Made by a program: the position numbers and the translations under genes
Assembly (NCBI GenBank): GCA_024641225.1
Contig: JAHEDN010000083.1
Span: forward strand, 1 to 5,212
DNA length: 5,212 bases
Direction: 5' to 3'
Source: Burkholderiales bacterium
Lineage (GTDB): Bacteria; Pseudomonadota; Gammaproteobacteria; Burkholderiales; Burkholderiaceae_F
The notes under the pieces: generated by a model
What the model saw: only the letters and a program-made list of their open reading frames with translations
Databases searched by the model: none
What the model was told of the DNA's origin: nothing
Part shown: piece after piece, positions 1 through 5,177 of the stretch
Position numbering within the stretch: the first letter of the stretch is position 1
How the letters are laid out: every line of letters starts with the position of its first letter

Positions 1-24
1 GTGCCGGCGCGATGACCGCGAACT

Positions 25-816
25 TCATCCAGCGGCCGGCTGGCGCAGCGCCGGCAGGCCGATGCCGGTCGCCTCGAAGCCGCCGTCGACGGCCAGCACC
101 TGGCCATTGATGTACGCGGCTTGTGGGCTGCACAGGAAGCCGATCGCTGCGGCGATTTCCTCGGGCGTGCCGTAGCGCGCGAGCGGAATCGTGTCGTGGT
201 AGCTGGCGCGGATCGCCGGCGTATGCACTGCCTTGGCCATCGCGGTGTCCACCGGCCCGGGCGCGATCGCGTTGACGCGGATGCCGAGGTTGCCGAGTTC
301 GACCGCCTGCTGCTTGGTCAGCTGCATCAGCGCCGCCTTGCTGGTCCCGTAGGCCACGCGCAGCGTGCTGGCGCGCAGTCCGGAGATCGATGCGATGTTG
401 ACCACGCTGCCGCCGCCGGCCTTCAGCATGTGCGGCGCGCAGGCCAGCGTGCAGACGAACGGCCCGTCGAGGTTCACCGCCAGCACGCGCGCCCACTCCT
501 CGTAGGTCGTTTCCAGCAGCGGCTTGAACACGGCGATGCCGGCGTTGTTGATCAGCGCGTCGATGCGTCCGAAGCGCGCCGCCACGCGTTCGATCGCCGG
601 CCGCACCTGCGCCGGCAGCGCCACGTCGCAGACGATCGCCAGCACGCGCCGGGCATCGTCGAGGTCCTGCGCAGTCTGCGCCAGCGTCTCGCCGTCGATG
701 TCGAGCAGCGCGACGCGATGGCCGTGATCGAGGAACCAGCGCGCGCTTGCCAGGCCGATGCCGCGCGCGCCGCCGGTGACGACGGCCACCGGCGCAGCTG
801 TGTCGGTCGATGTCAT
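25..816 (-). CDS. SDR family NAD(P)-dependent oxidoreductase
   Basis: Classical short-chain dehydrogenase/reductase of 263 aa, a normal length for the family, predicted cytosolic. The N-terminal Rossmann fold shows the TGGARGIG nucleotide-binding motif (residues 14-21). An Asp (D39) at the end of the second strand usually favours NAD(H) over NADP(H). NNAG lies at 90-93. The catalytic tetrad is complete: N115, S143, Y156 and K160 (YGTSK). PGPVDT at 186-191 and the C-terminal DGG (244-246) are typical. It therefore most likely oxidises or reduces an alcohol/carbonyl pair, but the substrate cannot be inferred. The ATG at 814-816 is chosen because the glycine motif follows at the usual distance; no good Shine-Dalgarno is visible. 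It is divergent from the MFS gene. About 11 residues after the family's usual DGG end (rich in Ala, Pro and Leu) are an unremarkable extension. Confidence 0.95.
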   Translation of the reverse strand: MTSTDTAAPVAVVTGGARGIGLASARWFLDHGHRVALLDIDGETLAQTAQDLDDARRVLAIVCDVALPAQVRPAIERVAARFGRIDALINNAGIAVFKPLLETTYEEWARVLAVNLDGPFVCTLACAPHMLKAGGGSVVNIASISGLRASTLRVAYGTSKAALMQLTKQQAVELGNLGIRVNAIAPGPVDTAMAKAVHTPAIRASYHDTIPLARYGTPEEIAAAIGFLCSPQAAYINGQVLAVDGGFEATGIGLPALRQPAAG

Positions 817-935
817 GCCGGCAATCTACATCAGCCCCCTCCCATCGCGTATCGAAGCGAAGCGTCTGCCTCGGGCGGCCCGGCGATCCCGCCGTGTGCG
901 ATAACGGCGCCTTCGCGCCCGCCCGAACCATCGCC

Positions 936-2153
936 ATGACGCCGCAACCCGACTCGCGCTACGCCGCCCTGCGTCTGCTGGTGGCGCTGGTGCTGATGAC
1001 GGTCGGCGCCAGCGGCATGTACGTGGTCGCCGTCGTGCTGCCTGCCGTGCAGGCCGAGTTCGGCGTCGCCCGCGCTGACGCCTCGATGCCGTACACGTGG
1101 ATGATGATCGGCTTCGGCATCGGCGGCATCCTGATGGGCAAGCTGGCCGACCGACACGGCGTCACCGTGCCGATCCTGATCAGCGCCGCCGGCCTCGGCC
1201 TCGGCTATGTCGCTGCAGGCGTGGCCGGCAACATCTGGCTGTTCTCGGTCGCGCATGGGCTGCTGATCGGCCTGCTCGGCAGTTCGGCCACCTTCGCTCC
1301 GCTGATTGCCGACACCACGCTGTGGTTCGTGCGCCGGCGCGGCATCGCCGTGGCGGTGTGCGCCAGCGGCAACTACCTCGCGGGCACGGTGTGGCCGCCG
1401 ATCGTTCAGCACTTCGTCGAGACCGCCGGGTGGCGCGACACCTACCTCGGCCTCGGCGCGTTCAGCGCTGTCGTCATGCTGTCGCTCGCCCCGCTGCTGC
1501 GGCAGCGGCCGCCGCTGCCGATGCCGTCGGGCCGCGCGGCGGCGCTTGCTGCCGCAGAGTCCGAGGCCCGGCCGTTCGGCCTTTCGCCCACTGCGGCGAC
1601 GGTGCTGCTGTGCGTCGCGGGGCTGGCCTGCTGCGTGGCGATGTCGATGCCGCAGGTCCACATCGTTGCCTACTGCGGCGACCTTGGCTACGGTGCGGCG
1701 CGCGGCGCAGAAATGCTGTCGCTGATGCTCGGTTTCGGCATCGCGAGCCGGCTGATCTCGGGCGTGATCTGCGATCGGATCGGCGGGCTGCGCACGTTGC
1801 TGCTCGGCTCCGCGCTGCAAGGCGTCGCGCTGCTGCTGTTCCTGCCGTTCGACGGGCTGGCCTCGCTGTACGTGGTCTCGGCGCTGTTCGGCCTGTTCCA
1901 GGGCGGCATCGTGCCGAGCTACGCGATCATCGTGCGCGAGCACTTCCCGCCGCGCGAGGCCGGCACGCGTACCGGAACCGTGCTGATGTTCACGCTGCTC
2001 GGCATGGCGCTCGGCGGCTGGTTGTCGGGCAAGGTCTTCGACCTCACCGGCTCCTACGACGCCGCCTTCGTCAACGGCATCGCCTGGAACCTGCTCAACC
2101 TCGCCATCGCGGGCACGCTGCTCTATCGCGCACGGCGCCGTGCCTACGCCTGA
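936..2153 (+). CDS. MFS transporter (12 TM helices)
   Basis: Inner-membrane secondary transporter of the major facilitator superfamily, 405 aa from this start. The first helix begins around residue 10. The signature loop between helices 2 and 3 reads GKLADRHG (68-75). A charged R-R-R-G loop before helix 5 and a GWRDTYLGLG stretch before helix 6 are typical of MFS proteins. A hydrophilic central loop with Pro, Ala and Glu (about 189-220) separates the halves, and the second half carries the related ISGVICDRIGG (about 274-284). The overall look suggests a small-molecule or carboxylate-type carrier, but the substrate is not determinable. The frame stays open upstream to an ATG at 810. I prefer the ATG at 936 because the 42 extra residues are polar and would overlap the start of the divergent SDR gene. 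Neither start has a clear Shine-Dalgarno. It is convergent with the methyltransferase gene. Confidence 0.93.
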   Translation: MTPQPDSRYAALRLLVALVLMTVGASGMYVVAVVLPAVQAEFGVARADASMPYTWMMIGFGIGGILMGKLADRHGVTVPILISAAGLGLGYVAAGVAGNIWLFSVAHGLLIGLLGSSATFAPLIADTTLWFVRRRGIAVAVCASGNYLAGTVWPPIVQHFVETAGWRDTYLGLGAFSAVVMLSLAPLLRQRPPLPMPSGRAAALAAAESEARPFGLSPTAATVLLCVAGLACCVAMSMPQVHIVAYCGDLGYGAARGAEMLSLMLGFGIASRLISGVICDRIGGLRTLLLGSALQGVALLLFLPFDGLASLYVVSALFGLFQGGIVPSYAIIVREHFPPREAGTRTGTVLMFTLLGMALGGWLSGKVFDLTGSYDAAFVNGIAWNLLNLAIAGTLLYRARRRAYA

Positions 2154-2171
2154 GCCCGCCTGCCGACCCGT

Positions 2172-2810
2172 TCACCGGCTGCCCGGCAACTTGCGCCACA
2201 CGCTCGCCAGCCACGGCTGCTGCTCGCGCGGCAGTCCCGCGGGGCGGTAGTAGTGGTCGACTTCGGCGAAACCGGCCGCGGTCATGAAGCCGCGCCAGGT
2301 GTCGAGCGAGTGGAATGCGCCATAGCGTGCGCCGCTCCAGCCTTCCTCGTCGCTGCCGCGCGGGTTCGAGCAGAACAGCACGCCGCGCGGCTTCAGCGCC
2401 GCGGCCAGTTCGCTCAGCACGCGCGGCAGTTCCTGGGTGGGCACGTGGAACAGCGACGCATTGGCATAGATCCCGTCGAACGTCGTCTCCGGCAGGTCCA
2501 GACCGAGGAAGTCCTGCCGCCAGACCGGGCAGCCGCTGTATTGCCGTGCCATTTCGGCGAAGCGCGCCGAGCCTTCGAGCCCGATTGCCTGGTGGCCGCG
2601 CTCGGCAAAGGTCTTCAGGTCGCGACCCGGCCCGCAGCCGAAGTCGAGGATCACGAGCGGCGGCTCGCCCTCGATCGCGGCCAGCAGCGCCTCGATGTTC
2701 TGGCTGACGTCGTGCTCGCGCGTGCCGGCCCAGAAGTCCTCGGCGCGCTGCTCGTAATCGGCGAGCGTCCTGCCGCTGATCAGTTCGAGCTCGCGCGAGT
2801 TCAGCTTCAT
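2172..2810 (-). CDS. Class I SAM-dependent methyltransferase
   Basis: Cytosolic methyltransferase of 212 aa with a Rossmann-like SAM-binding core. Motif I is LDFGCGPGRD (55-64). An acidic residue (E79 in GLEGS) ends the second strand, where it normally binds the ribose hydroxyls. QDF at 99-101 is at the adenine-contact position, and ANASLFHVP (116-124) matches the motif IV region of small-molecule methyltransferases. A helical N-terminal cap (1-45) and a C-terminal WRGFMTAAGF segment complete the domain. The methyl acceptor cannot be named; the family includes enzymes for small molecules, thiols, tellurite and quinone-type substrates. The ATG at 2808-2810 gives a compact N terminus, but its ribosome binding site is weak. 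The stop lies 18 bp from the convergent MFS stop with no hairpin terminator between them. Confidence 0.92.
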   Translation of the reverse strand: MKLNSRELELISGRTLADYEQRAEDFWAGTREHDVSQNIEALLAAIEGEPPLVILDFGCGPGRDLKTFAERGHQAIGLEGSARFAEMARQYSGCPVWRQDFLGLDLPETTFDGIYANASLFHVPTQELPRVLSELAAALKPRGVLFCSNPRGSDEEGWSGARYGAFHSLDTWRGFMTAAGFAEVDHYYRPAGLPREQQPWLASVWRKLPGSR

Positions 2811-2840
2811 CGCTTGTCGGCGGTCACGTCCGGCGCAAGA

Positions 2841-2898
2841 GCGGACGCGCCGTAGCTGGCACGGTGTTCTCGTGCCGGCTACGGCGCGCCGGGTCCGC
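2841..2898. repeat. Large compound inverted repeat (possible bidirectional terminator or REP-like element)
   Basis: The inner arms are 2847-2863 and 2871-2887: 17 positions, all paired except one U-G wobble at 2857/2877, closing on a 7-nt loop. An outer 6-bp helix (GCGGAC at 2841-2846 with GTCCGC at 2893-2898) stacks beyond a 5-nt bulge at 2888-2892. It fills the 106-bp gap between the substrate-binding lipoprotein stop and the methyltransferase start. It could terminate the lipoprotein transcript (read on the minus strand), but the sequence after the stem is only TCTTGCG, not a clean T tract. The odd position forms a wobble only in plus-strand RNA, so the structure is slightly better in that direction. 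A dispersed palindromic repeat is the main alternative. Confidence 0.6.
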
Positions 2899-2916
2899 TG
2901 GCGCCGCGCCCGCCGC

Positions 2917-3930
2917 CTACGGAATCGGCCGCAGCTTCAGTTCCTCTGCGGACGCCTTGACGAAGCCGAAGCTGCCGTAGGCGTCCTGCGCCGCCGGCGT
3001 GGCGAGAAACGCCAGGTAGCGTTGTGCCGCGGCCTTGTGCGGACTATTGGTCAGCGCGCCGATCGCATACGACACCTCGTCGCGCAGGCTGTCCTCGGGC
3101 GGCAGCCTGACGCTGTCGACCTTGGCCCCGTCGCGCTTTGCTTCCATCGTCTCGGTCACCCAGACGATGCCGGTGTCGGACTTGCCGGCGAGGATCCGCT
3201 CGGGTGTCTCGCGGTGGTGCACCGCGGTGAACCAGTTGTTCGGCGTGGTCTGGCAGGAGGAGCACTCCTTGCCGCCGGAAATGTGCTCCCACAGCCCGTT
3301 GCGCTGCAGCACCTTCTTGCCGTAGAAGCGCATGATTCCTTCGCTGACCGGGTTCGGCATCGAGGTACGGATATCGGGGCGCGCCAGATCCTTGATGCCC
3401 TTGATGCCCTTCGGATTGCCGGCGGCGACCATCAGCTCCATCTCGTTGTGCAGATAGATGGCGTAGGTGTCCATCAGCCCGGCTTTCTTCAGCCGCTTGA
3501 GGTGGTCGAGGTTCACCGACGCGTACACGTCGGGCAGGCCCGGGTACTCCTTGCCCCCGTAGGCCCAGCCGCCGCCCTCGATGGCGTTCAGCAGCAGGCC
3601 CGGCGGCAGCGTGATCAGGCCGACGCTCGTTCCCGGTGACTGCTTCTGGAACGCCTTGACGACGTCATCCATCGCGAAGAACTGGTTGCCCGCCAGCCAG
3701 AGCACGACATCGGCTTCGCTGCGCATGCGTCCGAGCGCATCGGCGCCCTTCACGATGCGGCCGTCGGCGGTGTACAGCTTCAGGTCGTTGTCCTTGTTGG
3801 GCGGAATGGTCGCGAACTTGGCGGCGGCCTTCGGTGCTGCGGCGGCTGCCGGCGGCTCGCTGGTCGCGCAGCCCGCAACAAGGGTTGCGGCCAGTGCGCC
3901 GCCGACAAGCGTAGAAAAAATGCGCTGCAT
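2917..3930 (-). CDS. Periplasmic substrate-binding lipoprotein (ModA-like, CxxC-containing)
   Basis: Predicted lipoprotein of 337 aa with the fold style of type 2 periplasmic binding proteins, related to ModA/AcfC-type extracellular solute-binding proteins. The signal peptide ends in the lipobox LVAGC, so C21 would be lipidated. An Ala/Pro-rich tether (about 26-44) follows. The binding-protein core includes DVVLWLAGNQ (74-83), the alternating inter-lobe segment AAGNPKGIKGIKDL (169-182) and GIVWVTETM (254-262). It is longer than typical ModA (about 250 aa). The oddest part is residues 219-243, where C223-x-x-C226 and a His pair (H238, H239) sit between the lobes. CxxC is not followed by His, so it is not a c-type haem site. 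No ABC permease or ATPase gene is adjacent, so it may be a sensor or chaperone rather than a transporter subunit. The ligand is unknown. It lies 119 bp downstream of the dsrE-like gene on the same strand and has its own strong ribosome binding site. Confidence 0.88.
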   Translation of the reverse strand: MQRIFSTLVGGALAATLVAGCATSEPPAAAAAPKAAAKFATIPPNKDNDLKLYTADGRIVKGADALGRMRSEADVVLWLAGNQFFAMDDVVKAFQKQSPGTSVGLITLPPGLLLNAIEGGGWAYGGKEYPGLPDVYASVNLDHLKRLKKAGLMDTYAIYLHNEMELMVAAGNPKGIKGIKDLARPDIRTSMPNPVSEGIMRFYGKKVLQRNGLWEHISGGKECSSCQTTPNNWFTAVHHRETPERILAGKSDTGIVWVTETMEAKRDGAKVDSVRLPPEDSLRDEVSYAIGALTNSPHKAAAQRYLAFLATPAAQDAYGSFGFVKASAEELKLRPIP

Positions 3931-3938
3931 GGGTCTCT

Positions 3939-3944
3939 CCTCCT
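3939..3944 (-). promoter_or_regulatory. Strong Shine-Dalgarno of the substrate-binding lipoprotein
   Basis: A perfect AGGAGG on the minus strand lies 8 nt upstream of the ATG at 3928-3930. This fixes the start directly ahead of the signal peptide. Confidence 0.85.
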
Positions 3945-3979
3945 GAACTCCGAGCGTGTCTTATTCGGGAATGGCAAGG

Positions 3980-4008
3980 CGCTGCACCGCGGCTTGCGCG
4001 GCGCAGCG
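3980..4008 (-). terminator. Stem-loop between the dsrE-like gene and the lipoprotein gene (partial terminator or processing element)
   Basis: Arms 3980-3991 and 3997-4008 pair over 12 positions around a 5-nt loop. The single non-Watson-Crick position (3986/4002) is a U-G wobble in minus-strand RNA, the direction in which both flanking genes are read. It begins 41 nt after the dsrE-like stop. The following minus-strand sequence is CCTTGCCATT, without a real U tract, so complete termination is doubtful. Partial read-through or 3'-end stabilisation of the upstream message is equally possible. Confidence 0.4.
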
Positions 4009-4049
4009 TGGGCGGTGAAACAGGTCCGCGATGCGATGAGGCCGGGCCA

Positions 4050-4481
4050 TTACGGCCGGACGACGACCCAGCCCTGCTTCTGCTTTTCGATGATCTCGAT
4101 GATGCCGCCCGGCACGTAGCCGATCTTCGGATGCATGTCTTTCTTCTCGAGCTTGTAGCCGCGCATCGTGTTCTCGCACATCAGGACGTCGGCGCCCGAG
4201 GCGAGCGTCTCGTCGACGCGGTTGGCAAGCGTGGAATCCGCCTTCAGCATGCCGGCGCCGAGGCCGAACACGACGAGCTCGATCTGGACGTTGTCCTTGC
4301 CGCGCTCCTTCTGGATGTTGCGGATGACGTTCAGCGCCTGGCCCCAGGTCTTCGGGTTGTCGTCGCTGACCTGGATGACGATGCCTTCCTTTTCTGCTGC
4401 TTGCGCAGTGACGGCCGGGGCAATGCCGAAAGCGAGAAGCGCGGCTGCGGCGACGACCTGAAAGATGCTGCGACGAATCAT
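4050..4481 (-). CDS. Exported DsrE family protein
   Basis: Small protein of 143 aa with an N-terminal signal peptide: an Arg pair (3-4), a hydrophobic Ala/Leu core (9-24), then an A-Q-A cleavage motif at 26-28. The mature part would be a single periplasmic DsrE/DsrF-like domain of about 115 aa. Family features are the beta strand ELVVFGLG (68-75), the following helix with an Asn-Arg pair (N87, R88), the ASGADVLMCENTM segment (94-106) carrying the lone cysteine C102, and the C-terminal GGIIEIIEKQKQGW stretch. C102 occupies the position of the conserved DsrE-type cysteine. Cytosolic relatives move sulfane sulfur in sulfur oxidation or tRNA thiolation; the role of exported versions is not established. 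The ATG at 4479-4481 is chosen over an upstream in-frame GTG (4532) because it has a ribosome binding site and places the signal peptide at the N terminus. It is divergent from the ECF sigma gene and leads the lipoprotein gene. Confidence 0.9.
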   Translation of the reverse strand: MIRRSIFQVVAAAALLAFGIAPAVTAQAAEKEGIVIQVSDDNPKTWGQALNVIRNIQKERGKDNVQIELVVFGLGAGMLKADSTLANRVDETLASGADVLMCENTMRGYKLEKKDMHPKIGYVPGGIIEIIEKQKQGWVVVRP

Positions 4482-4485
4482 GATG

Positions 4486-4491
4486 TCTCCT
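4486..4491 (-). promoter_or_regulatory. Shine-Dalgarno of the dsrE-like gene (decides the start)
   Basis: AGGAGA on the minus strand ends 4 nt before the ATG at 4479-4481. The alternative GTG at 4530-4532 lacks a comparable site. Confidence 0.8.
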
Positions 4492-4552
4492 GTTCTCGAT
4501 AGGGGTACGGACAAACCGAGACGCGGAGCCACCTTTCCCCCGGCCTCTCCTG

Positions 4553-4583
4553 TCTATACCCGGCGTGCCGGGGAAATATTCCC
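4553..4583 (-). promoter_or_regulatory. Candidate ECF-sigma promoter for the dsrE-like gene and lipoprotein
   Basis: On the minus strand, GGGAATA (4577-4583) is followed after exactly 16 nt by GGTATAGA (4553-4560). The same GGGAATA-N16-GGT pattern faces the sigma gene on the other strand. A -35 with a GGAA core is common among ECF sigma promoters. A start a few bases downstream, near 4546-4549, would give a leader of roughly 65 nt before the ATG at 4481. The assignment is inferred from the matching pair and the neighbouring ECF gene. Confidence 0.5.
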
Positions 4584-4603
4584 GACCGATCGCCGAGGGT
4601 TCC

Positions 4604-4634
4604 GGGAATAAGATGCCGCCGCGGGCGGTCTTTA
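4604..4634 (+). promoter_or_regulatory. Candidate autoregulatory ECF-sigma promoter
   Basis: GGGAATA (4604-4610) is followed after 16 nt by GGTCTTTA (4627-4634), mirroring the divergent copy on the minus strand. GTC-containing -10 elements are frequent for ECF sigma factors, and ECF genes are often self-activated. The predicted start would fall around 4637-4641, on the ribosome binding site, so the leader would be extremely short. That is unusual and lowers confidence. Confidence 0.42.
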
Positions 4635-4636
4635 CT

Positions 4637-4641
4637 GGAGG
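4637..4641 (+). promoter_or_regulatory. Shine-Dalgarno supporting a GTG start of the sigma gene
   Basis: GGAGG ends 5 nt before the GTG at 4647-4649. No in-frame ATG lies nearby, and conserved sigma region 2 starts about 10 codons downstream, so the GTG is the best start. Confidence 0.8.
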
Positions 4642-4646
4642 AAAGG

Positions 4647-5174
4647 GTGGCGGAAGACGAGAGGTGCCGGCGCTTCGAGCGGCTGATCGTCCCGCACCTC
4701 GATGCCGCCTACGACCTCGCCAGGTGGTTGACGCGGGACCCGGTGGCGGCCGAAGAAATCGTGCAGGAGGCTTACTTGCGCGCTTTTCGTTTCTTCGACT
4801 CGTTCCACGGCGAGGAAGGGCGCGCGTGGGTGCTGGCGATCGTGCGCAACACCTGTTTTTCGACGCTCGACAAGGAGCCGCCGGCGAGCCGGTTCGAGAC
4901 GTTCGACGAGATCGCGCACAGCGGCGCCTTCGACCCGATGCCCAGTGCGGAGGACGCGGCGCTGGCGCGCGAGTCGACCGCGCAGGTACGCGACGCCGTC
5001 GCCGCGCTGCCGCTGGAGTTTCGCGAGACCGTCGTGCTGCGCGAGCTGCACGGCTTGTCGTACAAGGAAATCGCCGCCGTCACCGACGCGCCGATCGGCA
5101 CTGTGATGTCGCGCCTGGCGCGCGGCCGCCTGCTGCTCGCCAGAGCCCTGGGCGGACGGCCGGACAAGGAGTAG
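4647..5174 (+). CDS. ECF-type RNA polymerase sigma factor (sigma-70 family)
   Basis: Protein of 175 aa with the two-domain layout of extracytoplasmic-function sigma factors. Region 2 spans about residues 10-75. It contains the DPVAAEEIVQEAYLRAF helix (31-47), which contacts core polymerase and the -10 element, and the RAWVLAIVRNTC helix (59-70). A flexible acidic linker (about 76-110) follows. Region 4 (about 114-168) contains ALPLEFRETVVLRELHGLSY and a helix-turn-helix (YKEIAAVTDAPIGTVMSRLARGR, 139-161) for the -35 element. There is no region 1 or 3, as expected for ECF proteins, and length is normal. The next gene starts 3 bp after the stop with its ribosome binding site inside the end of this gene, the usual sigma/anti-sigma arrangement. 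It probably directs transcription of itself and of the divergent exported pair (inference from matching promoter-like motifs). Confidence 0.95.
   Translation: MAEDERCRRFERLIVPHLDAAYDLARWLTRDPVAAEEIVQEAYLRAFRFFDSFHGEEGRAWVLAIVRNTCFSTLDKEPPASRFETFDEIAHSGAFDPMPSAEDAALARESTAQVRDAVAALPLEFRETVVLRELHGLSYKEIAAVTDAPIGTVMSRLARGRLLLARALGGRPDKE
5166..5171 (+). promoter_or_regulatory. Shine-Dalgarno of the downstream gene, inside the sigma gene end
   Basis: AAGGAG covers the last codons of the sigma gene (stop TAG at 5172-5174) and lies 6 nt before the ATG at 5178. This suggests translational coupling of the two genes. Confidence 0.75.
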
Positions 5175-5177
5175 GCA

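Noticed and set aside
1..24. Possible end of a neighbouring gene (in-frame TGA at 13-15)
   Set aside because: Only four codons are visible, which is too little to support a gene on either strand.
899..905. Sigma-70 -10-like CGATAAC upstream of the MFS start
   Set aside because: No convincing -35 partner at the right distance. A single weak hexamer is expected by chance.
121..939. 272-codon plus-strand frame opposite the SDR gene
   Set aside because: Antisense shadow of a complete SDR with all catalytic residues. Its composition is typical of antisense GC-rich frames.
831..1943. Long minus-strand open frame opposite the MFS gene
   Set aside because: The translation is rich in Arg, Gln, His and Ala with no recognisable domain. 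It mirrors the strongly coding MFS frame and arises from high G+C.
1097..2287. 396-codon plus-strand open frame overlapping the MFS gene in another frame
   Set aside because: Arg/Ala-rich low-complexity translation with no domain. The MFS frame explains the region with clear helices and the GKLADRHG motif.
3253..3264. Haem c binding site in the lipoprotein
   Set aside because: The motif is CSSC followed by Gln, not His, so the CxxCH requirement is not met.
2872..3639. Plus-strand frame opposite the lipoprotein gene
   Set aside because: The opposite strand has a strong ribosome binding site, signal peptide and a continuous binding-protein fold. The plus frame starts inside the palindrome and shows no domain.
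4611..4634. Intrinsic terminator reading plus-strand, from the CCGCC/GGCGG dyad followed by TCTTT
   Set aside because: The stem is only 5 bp and sits just before the sigma gene start, where a terminator has little purpose. The promoter reading is favoured by the mirrored motif, although attenuation cannot be excluded.
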